Numbered from the stretch's first letter, positions 32,448-45,200 are shown. The stretch is 64,000 nucleotides of DNA from Neoarius graeffei (GCF_027579695.1 NC_083586.1:7352001-7416000); one strand, 5' to 3'. Numbers and translations are program-made. Notes: generated from the sequence alone by a model not told the origin.

Positions 32448-34363
32448 GTGAAGTGTCATGTCAGGTCGTGGCCACAGGGAGGAACAATGCTATTTGAATC
32501 CACCCTACAGAGTGTCTTACCAGAGGAGTTAGAACTTTTTCCTGCATTAGTTGATGTGCCCCCTGGTGCCTCCAAAGCCATAAAGATCCCTATCAGCAAC
32601 TCCACCGAGCATGAGATCTTCCTGTCACCAAGAACAGTCTTAGGCTGTATAGAAGAAATCATTGACAGTAGGCTAATAAAGCTCTGTTCACCTTCCCAGC
32701 AGCCAGCAAAGTCAGTGACACATACCTGTGCACCACACAGGTTGGCCCAACCAGTGACACCAGCCAGAACACCAGTAAATCAGCAGAGTCTCACACACAA
32801 TAAAAGTGGCATCCTCCAGTCAATTTAGAGCATCTTGATCAGCAACAGCAAGAGATTGTGTGCCAGATGCTCTTTGAGGAGTCTGATGTGTTTGCCAGAA
32901 GAGAAGGAGACATAGGCTGTATACCCAACTTACAGCTGAAGATCAATGTTGTGGATAACAACCCTGTTCAAAAGTGCTACAACTCTATACCCAAACCTTT
33001 GTACAAGGAGATGAAAGAGTATGTGCAAAATCTCCTAGACAGAGGTTGTATCCACAAATCTGTGTCTTCATATTCCTCCCCAGTGGTTTGTGTCTGAAAA
33101 AAGGACCAGAGTTTGAGGCTGTGTGTGGACCTCAGAGGATTGAACCAAAAGACTGTTCCAGATCATCCACTGCCACGAATCCAAGACCTGCCTGACAGTT
33201 TGGCAGGCAACACCTGGTTCTCCGTACTGGATCAAGGCAGAGCATACCATCAGGGGTTTGTGAGCGAGGAATCCAGACATCTCACAGCCTTCAGTACACT
33301 GTGGGGGTTAGATTGGATTAGATTAGATTAGATTAGATTAGATTAGATTAGATTAGATTAGATAAAGCTTTATTGATCCCTTTGGGAGGGTTCCCTCAGG
33401 GAAATTAAGATTCCAGCAGCATCATTACAGATAAACAGAGAAAAGAAATAGAGAAAACTTCTAGATACATTAAAATAAATTAAATATTTACATATACAAA
33501 TATAAAAGAATAAGATATGAGGAAGAGGGAAAGGGGGAGAAGTGGGGTTAGGGTAAGTGTGTGTGGGGGGGGAAGCAGGAAAGATATTGCACATTATATT
33601 GCACATTATATTGCACAGTATATTGCACATTGTTGTATGAATGGATACGAATTCCATTCGGCTCAACAAACGCACCTGCAACTTTCCAAAGGTGTATTGA
33701 GGGTGTGCTGGAAGGTGTTCTAGATGAGTGCTGTGCTCCATACTTCGATGATGTACCGTGTTACTCAACGTCCTTTGAGGATCATATACACCATCTCAGA
33801 CAAGTCCTCAGCCGCATGAGAGAGCATAGCATCAAACTGAGACCAACAAAGTGCGAGTTGTTTAAAAGAGACATTCCCTACCTTGGCCAACTGGTGACTG
33901 GAGAAGGCGTCAAGATGGATTCACAGGATTTGGCAGCATTGATTGCACTCAAAGAGAGAGAATCTCGCATGGTCAGAGATGTCAAGTACTTGTTGGGGTT
34001 TCTCGGGTACTACCACTTCTTCATCCAAGACTTCTCTCGACTGGCTATACCTCTGTTTGAACTGCTGCAGAAACCCACTGAAACTGAGGAAAGTCACATC
34101 CAGAAGCAGACCAGCAAAAGTGAAGGCAGAGCTAGGAAGGGAGAAAAAGGACAGCTTCCATCAAAAACACCCATCACATGGAAAGCAGAGTACAGGGTAC
34201 CAATAACAACCCCTTGACTTATGTCCTGAGCGCTGCCAGACTAAAGGTCGTTGGACACAGATGGGTTGGCGAGCTGGCTGACTCTCATTTTGACATTAAA
34301 TATAGGCCAGGGAAGATGAACATCGATGCTGATACTCTGTCAAGGTACCCTGTGAAACTGTAG
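32448..34363 (+). pseudogene. Gypsy reverse transcriptase and RNase H end
   Basis: Plus-strand pol remnant. Linker 32448-32828; RT N-terminus at 32858-33097 (YKEMKEYVQNLLDRGCI), a TGA near 33094, then LCVDLRGLNQKTVPDHPLP. The LINE tail 33309-33632 splits the palm. After it come WIRIPFGSTNAPATFQRC and a YFDD box at 33741-33752, then the thumb (YLGQLVTGEGVKMD). Most of RNase H is missing; only its end (GHRWVGELADSHFDIKY, DADTLSRYP) remains at 34178-34363. The integrase piece is 23 kb away at 57916. Confidence 0.85.
33309..33632 (-). mobile_element. LINE 3' tail with (GATTA)n run
   Basis: A (GATTA)n array (about 33313-33362) followed by AGCTTTATTGATCCCTTTGG, the 3' end of an L2-type LINE in reverse, and a TTGCACATTATA repeat. 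It interrupts the gypsy RT between WG and YEW. Confidence 0.8.
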
Positions 34364-35397
34364 GACGGCATGAAAGAACACACAGAAACCATGCCACCTG
34401 AGGTTGTGTCTGGAGTTTGGCAAGGCAGCAAAGCAGTATAAGAAAATGATGTGCCTTGGGTTGCAGTCTTACAACTTGATGGTGGGACAAACTGAAAGCG
34501 AGCTGGTATTGTCAAGTCAAGTCTACTTGTATAGCACTTTTAAAAATAAACATTGTTGCAAAGCAGGTTTACAGAATTTGAATGACTTAAAACATGAGCT
34601 AATTTTATCCCTAATCTATCCCCAATGAGCAAGCCTGTGGCGACGGTGGCAAGGAAAAACTCCCTCAGACGACATGAGGAAGAAACCTCGAGAGGAAGCA
34701 GACTCAAAAGGGAACCCATCCTCATTTGGGCAACAACAGACAACATGACTATAACATTAACAGTTTTTATATAAAGTCAGTTTCATTGATGTTATAAACT
34801 CCTCATTGATGTAAACTTAAGTGCAAAACTGTCCATGACAACTGCAGTCCTAAAGTTAGCAAGTCAACTGTAGTCCTCAGCCATAAAAGCATTACTGTAA
34901 GAGTCCAGAGTGTCCTCCAAGTGTGACTTTCAACTGTCCACATGGGGCCATCCTCCACAGGAGTGATGCGATGAGACTCCAACCAGACACAGGGCACCAG
35001 GATGGATCAGGCAGGTCCGAGGAGCAGAAGAGGTCAACATCTCGATCCCAGGACCAACATGTAACTCAGAGGGACAGATTGAGGGAAAAAGAGAGAAAAC
35101 ACATGTTGTTAGGTATGCCCAATGTCACCAGAATAAGTAGGAACAGTATACATATTGCACTGAGTACAAGCAGGGACTCCAGCAAAACTAACTATGACAG
35201 CATAACTAAAAGGGGAGAGCCAGAAGGTAACACAGGCATGAGGGAGCCCTGGGACATAAAACAGCCAGCCACTACACCGTCAACAAACTCGAGTGAGCAA
35301 GTGAGTGGGGGACTGACAGCATCCATGCATTCCAGTTTACCAAAACACTCTATGTCTGAGGACCCTCCAGATCTACACCTTTACCTCATAAACACCA

Positions 35398-36224
35398 TTA
35401 ACAAAAGGATTGACTAAACAGATATGTTTTCAGCCTAGACTTAAATGCTGAGACTGTGTCTGATTCCCAAACATTACTTGGAAGGCTGTTCCATAACTGT
35501 GGGGCTTTGTAAGAAAAGGCTCTGCCCCCTGATGTAGCCTTCACTATACGAGGTACCAGCAGATAGCCTGCACCTTTTGATCTAAGTAGGCATGGCAGGT
35601 CATAGAGGACCAGAAGTTCACTCCAGTACTGTGGTGCAAGACCATTCAGTGTTTTAAAGGTCAATAGTAGTATTTTATAATCAATACGAAATTTGATTGG
35701 GAGCCAATGCAGTGTGGATAAGACAGGGGTGATGTGGTCATATTTTCTAGTTCTAGTAAGGACTCTAGCTGCTGCATTTTGAACTAACTGGAGCTTGTTT
35801 ATGTACTTATTGGAACATCCAGACAGTAAGGCATTACAATACTCCAACCTGGAGGTAATGAAAGCATTAACTAGTAGTTTTTCTGCATCATGTAGTGACA
35901 TTAAATTTCTTATCTTAGCAATATTTCTGAGATGAAAGAAAGCGATCCAGGTGATGTTATCAATGTGAGTTTCGAATGAAAGACTGGGGTCAATAATCAC
36001 TCCAAGGTCTTTTACTGCTGCACATGAAGAAACAGAAAGGCCATCCAGAGTTACTGTGTAATCAGAAAATTTACTTCTAGCTGCATGTGGTCCTAGTACA
36101 AGTACATTTGTCTTGTCAGAGTTAAGCAGAAGGAAGTTAATAAGCATCCAGTGTCTAATGTCCTTTACACATTCCCCAATTCTATTAAGCAGGTGTCTCT
36201 CATCAAGTTTTACAGAAATATCCA
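35398..36224 (-). pseudogene. LINE ORF2: RT thumb and C-terminal domain
   Basis: Continues directly after the YADD box that lies beyond the retroviral insertion. It reads VKLDERHLLNRIGECVKDI, then AAVKDLGVIIDPSLSFETH, RLEYCNALLSGCSNK, AAARVLTRTRKYDHITPVL, and a C-terminal GGRAFSYKAPQLWNSLP. This is the usual end of L2/CR1-type ORF2 proteins. The segment itself is open for 275 codons to its stop at 35398. Confidence 0.88.
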
Positions 36225-37169
36225 TGTTAGGTTTTATTATTATGTAGGTTTATAAATAATTGTAATTCTTGACCAAGAAGGCAGTAATTTATTTGTGACA
36301 AAATTAAGGATTAATTTCTGTTCAGTTAAAATGACGTTATGTCTTGGCTGGACATTGTTTGTGAACATTTTTTTTTTTATTTTGATATGAAATGTGTATT
36401 TTTGATCAGAGATGTGTCTGAACGGCACCAAGGTCTGCAATGATGCCACAGACACTCACAACTGCATATCCAGCGTGTATTTGGGATTAAAAGTTAAATT
36501 TAAAGCCATGATTCATGTTAGTTTTAAAGTTTATAGTTTTGTATTAGCTTTATTGCTGCACAAAGTGTTAAGACTGTATATGGGAGAGCTTTTTAAGATC
36601 CTTTATTATTTTGGACTATTGCATATACTATGGCAGTGATTTAGATTTAATTGTTAGATCTAAGATGCATTCAATGATTTAAGTTAGTTTTATAGTTTTA
36701 AGTTAGTTTTATAATTGCAGAATATAATTTAGGATTGTTAAGACTTTATGATTCTAATGTTAAGACTTTATGAGTTTAATCCTGAATCCTGTTTGACCTT
36801 CCTGATGTAGCACTTCTTTGTTTGTGTTTCGTATGACTGTCTTTGTTTAGGTTTGTTCTTATTTTTTTGTTTACTTTCTTATAACATATCTGTGTTTAAA
36901 AATTCCATCACCATCTTAAGTACATATTGCCCTATGTTATATCTGACCTGAAGGGGTGTATATAAGCAATGACCTTTAAAATCTGTTTGTACCTTGCTAT
37001 CATGTCATATCATCAGAAATATGTCATTGTTATGATTTACACACACACTGATGAAGATTATTTGACCTGCCCCAAGATCAAGCTGCTCACTTGCTCGCAA
37101 GTCAAACACACACACACATACATCTGAACATTCCATCAGAACAGTGATGTAATTAAGATGTGACTTGCT

Positions 37170-37207
<38 letters not shown>

Positions 37208-37493
37208 TATCAAAATGATGTCACTCACTCACACCCCCCATAGACACACACATACACACATTCATGCACACACACACATAGATATCAAACAGTGATGTCA
37301 TTTACACACAGATAACACTCGTATATAATAACCCTCTGTATACTTGTCCAATGGGGGAACTTGTGAATAAAGATGTGAACTACATTGGGGTTCCTGTCTT
37401 TCTTTGTGACTAACCCCCCCAGAGCTCTGGGTGGCACGAGGGCGGGGGTCCCGAGAAGTAAGTTGACCGTTTCCGACTGGGTGAACCCTAACA
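36225..37493 (+). repeat. 5' LTR of retrovirus-like element
   Basis: Begins TGTTAG and ends CTAACA. TATATAAG is at 36959-36966 and TATATAAT at 37322-37329; AATAAA is at 37366-37371, so the second TATA box best fits a U3/R start (inference). CA-rich arrays at about 37090-37300 differ in length from the 3' copy. Over the first 200 bp the copies differ at roughly a dozen sites by eye. Confidence 0.92.
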
Positions 37494-37496
37494 ATT

Positions 37497-37514
37497 TGGT
37501 GTCAGAAGTGGGAT
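37497..37514 (+). promoter_or_regulatory. Primer-binding site, tRNA-Leu type
   Basis: TGGTGTCAGAAGTGGGAT lies three bases after the 5' LTR. It is complementary to the 3' end of vertebrate tRNA-Leu(CAA) as I know it, including CCA. Confidence 0.8.
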
Positions 37515-37630
37515 ACTTCCAATTAGGTAAGGGGTCTCTTTTAATTGATTAGTTGGGGGGGACTTCCGCCTGGTTGGAAGTATCAGAAAAAAACCCAGTT
37601 GTTTATTATTTTGGTTATGTTATTGGTAAT

Positions 37631-37865
37631 CCTCGTGTAGAGGCACGGGACATTTTTATTTTGGTGAACCTCGTATACTTTTGTTTACGGGATGTTTTTA
37701 TTTTGGGGAACCTCGTAGACTTTTGTTTACGGGATGTTTTTTTGGTGATCCTCGTGGAAGAGCCACGGGAAGATTGGTTAAACCTTGTGTAAAAACACGG
37801 GAAGGCTATCCTCGTAATTTGTTTATGGGAAGGTGATCCTCATGAAGTGAAGGAGCTGTCATGGG
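37631..37865 (+). repeat. Leader array of seven stem-loop repeats
   Basis: Seven units of the form CCTCGTR...YACGGGA: 37631-37650, 37669-37692, 37711-37734, 37750-37770, 37783-37802, 37810-37830 and 37838-37865. Each can form a 6-7-bp stem. Stem bases change together (CGTG/CACG, CGTA/TACG, CATG/CATG). It lies in the untranslated leader just after the primer site. Confidence 0.8.
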
Positions 37866-38645
37866 AAGAGCATGCTTTTTATGTTAAACCCATAATAATT
37901 ACCCTAATTAATCTCAGGACTGATTCGTGCCACCATGTGGGGAAAATTGTATTGTATTAAGGTACCCAGACCCCGAGAAAAAACCCACGGGATTGGATGA
38001 ATTGCTGTGGTTTAGCATTCTACACAAATTCTAGACAATTCGGCCGGCTCAGTTTTGATTTATCCTCATTCAGGTATTTGCAATCTCTAGGAGCTGTGTA
38101 ATGTATATTTTAATTGTTATCACATTTATATAAGGCATTACTGGATATGCACAAAATAATGAAACAACAAATCAGTACTCTGGACATGAACAGCCAGAAC
38201 TGTGTTCCTGGTGTGCATAAATGTCAATCCTTTGGTCAATCAAACCTGTATAACCAACTTCCAAAATCCTTATTTCCCTTATAAAATCCTTATAAGATGC
38301 AAATTAAAATGATTTACCTAAAATTTGAATGATAATTAGCAATGATATACTTTTATTCAATATTAATAACAATAAACTTTAAGAATGAATACAAAGCTTC
38401 AATGTTTGACAAAAAAACACAAAGTGTAAATGTTATGTGCTCTTTTATCATCATGGGAATTGATTATAGAGTGCTCCGAGATGATGCTAAAAATAGTAAC
38501 CATGCGGTCGGCGTGGCCATCTTGGAAGTCACTCGCTCCAGAGCGTGCATAGAGTACACATCATAGAGTAAACATTCACTGATTCGTTTCCGCATTAGAG
38601 GGCTTAGAAGCTTTGATTTTTTTAAGAATTTAGACATCTGAAGTG

Positions 38646-38798
38646 ATGGAGCACTACTGTGACAGTTTGGATAAGCAGGCACGGGAGCGTTATGCTGAGA
38701 AGGTATGTTTCATTGGGAATGTCGATCCATACACTGTTAGTGAGAAGGAATGGAAAGCTGACCCCAGCTTGTTGCCACATAATTATCAATTATTTTAG
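38646..38798 (+). CDS. 50-codon ORF, N-terminus of a transposon-type protein
   Basis: Starts MEHYCDSLDKQARERYAEK and contains FIGNVDPYTVSEKEWKADP and SLLP. This resembles the N-terminus of fish transposon-derived proteins that carry a YqaJ-type nuclease further on (family memory, not verified). The frame stops at TAG 38796-38798, or an intron may begin there. A mirrored copy is at about 40790-40640 on the minus strand. Confidence 0.5.
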   Translation: MEHYCDSLDKQARERYAEKVCFIGNVDPYTVSEKEWKADPSLLPHNYQLF

Positions 38799-39030
38799 TC
38801 AGTGAATAAAATGTAGGCCTAGTATGTAACTTGTACTAACAGCATGTGTACATAAACATTACTAGGCCTAGATCTTAAATGCCATTTGATGCAACAATGC
38901 AGTGCAGTAGACATAAGCTACCTAATGTGACAAATATATCAATTAATCATTGCTGAAAGTACATAGAAAAGATAATAGTTTGAATCACATTTATTTTAGT
39001 AACTATGAAATTCAAGACAATTTAACCTAC

Positions 39031-39238
39031 CTGTCACAAAGTGATCAGAACAAATCCGGATACAGTCTAGTCCTAAATTTGATCGGTTAATGGCAGCCAG
39101 CCACTGTTGTCTCCTCCGCTCGCTTTTCTCCTGTGGTGCAATTCCCGGGTTTGTCACGGCTTTAGGGAGTCTGTGGAAGCTTTTGCCACCCTTTTACCCC
39201 CGGCTACTACAGCCAACAATGACACACATATTCGGCAT
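39031..39238 (-). pseudogene. THAP-domain exon with internal stop (left copy)
   Basis: From ATG 39238 on minus: zinc-binding CVIVGC-type start, a TAA after the first loop, then SFHRLPKV-like, a Trp-rich helix (WRRRQWLAAINRSN) and C-x-x-H (CSDHF) before a GT donor. This is the C2CH pattern of THAP DNA-binding domains. The same stop is present in the right copy. Confidence 0.7.
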
Positions 39239-39342
39239 TTTGCCATTTTGCTTCGCTGAGCAACAACAATGCACTGACACAGTGATGTTTGACTTCCAAT
39301 ATGGCCGCCGCTGGGTTCGCGCTGATCTCGAAGCACTCTATA

Positions 39343-40101
39343 GCTCTAAATAAATATTGAAGGTTTTTTTTTGTTAAAAAGAATCCGTATAACTTTATTT
39401 GTACGCCCGTATACTATGTTTATTAAATCAAATCCGTATAAAATATGGACATTCTGTATATTCATTATGATCTCAACGAAAGCTTCACTGAATCGATTCT
39501 TTCGAACAAACTCACATGCATGTGAATCAATTTACTTCATTCTTGACTTAGAAACTACGGAAACCTTATTTGTATTCCTGTTTTCAAATTGTAAACAATA
39601 ATCACACTTTCATGCTGCATGAAATTAAAGTATGAACTTTCCTCAAACCATTACGTGTGCATGAACTCAAACAAATGCAGTCCATGTGTCTGTATCGATT
39701 CGCTTGATCGAGTCATTTTTATGTTTCGTCTCGAAAAAGATCCGAATTGTTTGTGAATCTCATCACTGTTACGGGAGGAGAGAAGAGATCCTCTTCCCTC
39801 AACACAGAATGGTTGCTTCTTAATCAATTAGTTTCAGCGTTTGGTGAGTAGATCATCTGTATTTTATTTTATATTCATTGTGTGTCGATAGTCCGAAACT
39901 TGTAACTGGAAAGTCACGAGTGGTCCGCGAGGTGATCTCTGAACAGGTCCCTGAGCAGTCTACAAGACTATTAATGTGTTTTAATAATTAATAGTGCAGC
40001 TATTAATGCAGTTTCATGTCTAGATCTTATAAATGATGAATATGAAGTAGTTAAAACTAAGACAGAAGTATGTGATGGCAAAATTATGATGATTATGTGT
40101 T
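39343..40101. other. Spacer between inverted units, no recognised gene
   Basis: 759 bp of AT-rich DNA with no supported coding region. Confidence 0.55.
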
Positions 40102-40971
40102 TATAGAGTGCTTCGAGATCAGCGCAAACCCGGCGGCGGCCATATTGGAAGTCAAACGTCGCTGTGTCAGTGCATTGTTGTTGCTCAGCGAAGCAAAATG
40201 CCGAATACGTGTGTCATTGTTGGCTGTAGTAGCCGGGGGTAAAAGGGTGGCAAAAGCTTCCACAGACTCCCTAAAGTTGTGACAAACCCGGGAATTGCAG
40301 CACAGGAGAAAAGCGAGTGGAGGAGACGACAGTGGCTGGCTGCCATTAACCGATCAAATTTAGGACTAGACTGTATCTGGATTTGTTCTGATCACTTTGT
40401 GACAGGTAGGTTAAATTGTCTTGAATTTCATAGTTACTAAAATAAATGTGATACAAACTATTATCTTTTCTATGTACTTTCAGCAATGATTAATGGATAT
40501 ATTTGTCACATTAGGTAGCTTATGTCTACTGCAGTGCATTGTTGCATCAAATGGCATTTAAGGTCTAGGCCTAGTAATGTTTATGTACACATGCTGTTAG
40601 TACAAGTTACATACTAGGCCTACATTTTATTCACTGACTAAAATAATTGATAATTATGTGGCAACAAGCTGGGGTCAGCTTTCCATTCCTTCTCACTAAC
40701 AGTGTATGGATCGACATTCCCAATGAAACATACCTTCTCAGCATAACGCTCCCGTGCCTGCTTATCCAAACTGTCACAGTAGTGCTCCATCACTTCAGAT
40801 GTCTAAATTCTTAAAAAATCAAAGCTTCTAAGCCCTCTAATGCAGAAACGAATCAGTGAATGTTTACTCTATGATGTGTACTCTATGCATGCTCTGGAGC
40901 GAGTGACTTCCAAGATGGCCACGCCGACCGCATGGTTACTATTTTTAGCATCCTCTCGGAGCAGTCTATAA
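40102..40971. mobile_element. THAP/MEHY unit, right copy of inverted pair
   Basis: Reverse-complement copy of 38465-39342 with the same terminal motifs (TATAGAGTGCTTCGAGAT at 40102; complement near 40971). Similarity is high along the whole 870 bp, with scattered substitutions and small indels. Confidence 0.75.
40198..40405 (+). pseudogene. THAP-domain exon with internal stop (right copy)
   Basis: MPNTCVIVGCSSRG, TAA, then KSFHRLPKVV, WRRRQWLAAINRSNLGLDC and CSDHF, ending at a GT donor (exon end 40405). The two Cys, the C-x-x-H pair and the HRLP motif match THAP domains. The shared TAA shows both copies descend from an already broken exon, or that a short intron is present there. Confidence 0.75.
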
Positions 40972-40989
40972 CATTAGAACTCCAGTTCC

Positions 40990-42160
40990 CATAATGCTTG
41001 TGAGTTAGGCATGCACACTAGATGGGAGAGAAGCAGGAAATGTTTTGTATGTCTGGACACAAGTTTATTCAACATGCCTCATGTGTTCATCACCTAGAAT
41101 AGAACAGATATGGAAAAGGTGTAATAAAAGGCATCAAATATATTTACCCTACTTGTGAATGGAAATGCCAAAAAGTTTAATGTTTAAGCTAATGTTTAAT
41201 GTTGATCTAAAACATTTTAAAACTGATCGTGTAGTGGTATTTTTATTAATCATATGTAATTCTAACCTTTAAATATCCTATATACTCCTGTATCTGACGC
41301 GTTTTAGTGAGATGCGGACTTGTTTAGTTTAGTTAGTTGAATTAGTTTTTTTCATTTTTTTCATTCGTTTTTTACTTCATTTTTGACATTTTTTTTGAAT
41401 AATTGTTCCGTCTCTACAGTCTCTGTCTCTTTCTGGGAGATAAGGGCTCCCAGACTGTTACAGATAGCAATAATATAAACAACCATCCATGCAAGCATAG
41501 CAGACAAGGACACACAGAAATCTGCAATGGGCAGAGAAAATCATTATTTTTGGCACTTTCTCACACAATAATAAATTTAATAAGTAATCTCTTTATATTA
41601 CTAGGTAAATTCCATATACATAAAGTCAAAATGTCCAAGATAACCAATTCTCATTCCCATTATTTTAATTGAATTAAAAATTGTATTTTGAGTCTCTGTC
41701 ACATATCGAATCCAACAAAAAGTACTTATCAGCTATTCAATTTTATTCAAATTACATTCAGTGAAATTGTTTGTCATTTCAATTTGCCCTGTTTTATATT
41801 TCCTTTTCTTTCTTTAAACTTATTGCTCCTTATGAGGCTAAGCTTAAACATGTTCCTCCTAATTTCGAACTATTGATTTGAAATATTCTGATTAACTGTT
41901 TGCTGAGTTTTAAACCTCCATATTTTTGCCTTTAAAAACCACAGAGGATATGGAATGGATAGGCTTTTAATGTATTTAGTTAACCATAATTTTTTTCAGC
42001 AAGAAACAGAGTTAACAAACATTTACTTGAAGAATGTTGAGAAAAAAAAGAGAGAATTTTTTTTTTCCTTCCAGTGGTGTTTATAAATCAGAGATTTGGG
42101 TTTATCTTTATTTAACCATTAAGAAAAAATGTCATAAATTATCATGATTATGATACATTG
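40990..42160 (+). other. Retrovirus-like interior, no recognised gene
   Basis: Expected gag position, but no capsid or zinc-knuckle motif can be supported; AT-rich with many stops. About 42155-42242 resembles a terminal piece of another DNA transposon. Confidence 0.45.
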
Positions 42161-42254
42161 ACTTGTATAAGTATTCATTGTCCTTGGACCTTTCCACATT
42201 TTGTTGCACTGCAACCTGGAACTTAAATGGAATTGACATGAAACTACACAAAAT

Positions 42255-45200
42255 CTCGTCTCATCTCGTCTCGTCTTCTTCCGCTTTATCTGGGACCGGG
42301 TCGCAGAGGCAGCAGTCTAAGCATGGAAGCCCAAACTTTCCTCTCTCCAGACACCTCGGTCAGCTCCTCAGGAAGAACACCGAGGCATTCCCAGGCCAGC
42401 CGAGAGACCTAGTCCCTCCAGCATGTCCTGGGTCTTCCCTGGGGCCTCCTCCCAGGGGGACATGCCTGGAACACCTCCCCAGGGAGGCGTCCAGGAGGCA
42501 TCCGAAAAAGATGCCCGAGCCACCTCAGCTGGTTCCTCTCGATGTGGAGGAGCAGCGGCTCTACTCTGAGCTCCTCCCGAGTGACTGTGCTTCTCACCCT
42601 ATCTCTCAGGGAGTGCCCAGCCACCCTGCGAAGGAAACTCATTTTGGCCGCTTGTATCCGCGATCTTGTTCTTTCGGTCATTACCCAAAGCTCATGACCA
42701 TAGGTGAGAGTCGGAACATAGATCGACCAGTAAATTGAGAGCTTCACCTTTTGGCTCAGCTCCTCCTTCACCACGATGGACCGGTAAAGCGACCGCATCA
42801 CTGCGGAGGCTGCACCGATCCACCTGTCAATCTCACGCTCCATCCTTCCCTCACTCGTGAACAAGATCCCGAGATACTTAAACTCTTCCACTTGAGGCAG
42901 GACTTCTCCACCAACCTGGAGAGGGCAAGCCACCCTTTTCCGGTCGAGAACCATGGTCTCGGACTTGGAGGTGCTGATTCTCATCCCAGCCGCTTCACAC
43001 TCAACTGCAAACTGCCCCAGTGCATGCTGGAGGTCCTGGTTTGAAGAAGCCAACAGGACAACATCATCCGCAAAAAGCAGAGATGAAATCCTGTGGTTCC
43101 CAAACAGGATTCCTTCTGGTCCCTGGCTGCGCCTAGAAATTCTGTCCATAAAAATTATGAACAGAACTGGTGACAAAGGGCAGCCCTGCCGGAGTCCAAC
43201 ATGCACTGGGAACAGGTCTGGCTTACTGCCGGCAATGCGAACCAGACTTCTGCTCCGTTCATACAGGGACCGGACAGCCCTTAGCAAAGAGCCCCGAACC
43301 CCATACTCCCGAAGCACCCCCCACAGAATACCACGGGGGACACGGTCGAATGCCTTCTCCAGATCCACAAAGCACATGTGGACTGGTTGGGCAAACTCCC
43401 ATGAACCCTCGAGCACCCTATGAAGGGTATAGAGCTGGTCCAGTGTTCCGCGACCAGGACGAAAACCGCATTGTTCCTCCTGGATCCGAGGTTCGACTAT
43501 TGGTTGAATTCTCCTCTCCAGTACCCTAGAGTAAACTTTCCCTGGGAGGCTGAGAAGTGTGATTCCCCTATAATTGGAGCACACTCTCCGGTCCCCTTTC
43601 TTAAAAGAGGGACCACCACCCCAGTCTGCCACTCCAGAGGCACTGTCCCCGACCGCCACGCGATGTTGCAGAGGCTTGTCAACCAAGACAGCCCCACAAC
43701 ATCCAGAGACTTGAGATACTCAGGGCGGATCTCATCCACCCCTGGTGCCTTGCCACCGAGGAGCTTGCAAACCACCTCAGTGACTTCAGCTTGGGTAATG
43801 GACGAGTCCACCTCTGAGTCATCAGCCTCAGTTTCCTCAATGGAAGACATGATGGTGGGATTGAGGAGATCCTCAAAGTATTCCTTCCACCGCCCGACAA
43901 TGTCCCCAGTCGAGGTCAACAGCTCCCCACCCACACTGTAAACAGTGTTGGCAGAGTACTGCTTCCCCCTCCTGAGGCGCCGGACGGTTTGCCAGAATTT
44001 CTTCGAGGCCGACCGATAGTCCTTCTCCATGGCCTCCCCGAACTCCTCCCAGTTCTGAGTTTTTGCCTCCCTAACTGCCCGAGGTGCAGCACACCTGGCC
44101 TGCCGATACCCGTCAGCTGCCTCAGGGGTCCCGGAGGTCAACATGGTCCGATAGGACTCCTTCTTCACCTTGATGGCATCCCTTACTTCCGGTGTCCACC
44201 ACTGGGTTCGGGGATTGCCGCCACAACAGGCACCAGAGACCTTGCGGCCACAGCTCCAGACAGCTGCATCCACAATGGAGGTAGAGAACATGGTCCACTC
44301 AGACTCAATGTCCCCCGCCTCCCTCGGAAGCTGGGAAAAGCTATCCCAGAGGTGGGAGTTAAAGACCTCCCCAACAGAGTGCTCGGCCAGACGTTCTCAG
44401 CAGACCCTCACCATACGTTTGGGCCTGCCAGGTCTGTCCAGCTTCCTCCTCCGCCAGCGGATCCAACTCACCACCAGGTGGTGATCAGTTGACAGCTCAG
44501 CCCCTCTCTTCACCCAAGTGTCCAAGACATAGGGCCGGAGATCAGATGAAACGACAACAAAGTCTATCATCGACCTCTGACCTAAGGTGTCCTGGTGCCA
44601 CGTGCACTTATGGACACCCCTATGCTTGAACATGATGTTCGTTATGGACAAACCATGACTAGCACAGAAGTCCAATAACAAAACACCACTCAGGTTCAGA
44701 TCGGGGAGGCTGTTCCTCCCAACCATGCCCCTCCAGGTGTCACTGTTGTCGCCCACGTGAGCATTGAAGTCCCCCAGTAACACAATGGAGTCCCCAGTCT
44801 GAGCACCCCTCAGTACCTCTCCCAGGGACTCCAAGAAGGCCGGATACTCTATACTGCTATTCGGCCCGTAGGCACAAACAACAGCAAGAGCCCTCTCCCC
44901 AATCGGAAGGCACAGAGAGGCGACCCTCTCGTTCACTGGGGTAAACTCCAACACATGGCGGCTGAGCTGGGGAGCTATAAGCAAGCCCACACCAGCCCGC
45001 CGCCACTCACCATGGGCGACTCCAGAGAAGTGGATAGTCCAGCCCCTCTCGAGGAGCTGGGTTCCAGAGCCCAAGCTGTGCGTGGAGGTGAGCCCGACTA
45101 TCTCTAGCTGGTACCTCTCAACCTCCCACACAAGCTCAGGCTCTTCCCCCCCAGCGAAGTGACATTCCATGTCCCAACAGCTAGCCGCTGTGTCCGGGGA

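Larger units (their letters stand above)
38465..39342. mobile_element. THAP/MEHY unit, left copy of inverted pair
   Basis: Unit ends are TATAGAGTGCTCCGAGAT and the complement of TATAGAGTGCTTCGAGAT (18 bp, one mismatch). Two short frames start near the ends and point inward: 38646-38798 on plus and a THAP exon at 39238-39031 on minus. The unit is repeated in reverse at 40102-40971. Confidence 0.75.

Noticed and set aside
37090-37300. Regularly spaced CA-rich repeats resembling a CRISPR array
   Set aside because: Simple-sequence arrays inside an LTR; no unique spacers and a eukaryotic context.
40097-40282. 61-codon plus frame over the THAP exon
   Set aside because: A different frame from the THAP motifs; it has no recognisable domain.
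42163-44492. Long plus-strand frames
   Set aside because: Shadows of the minus-strand LINE ORF.
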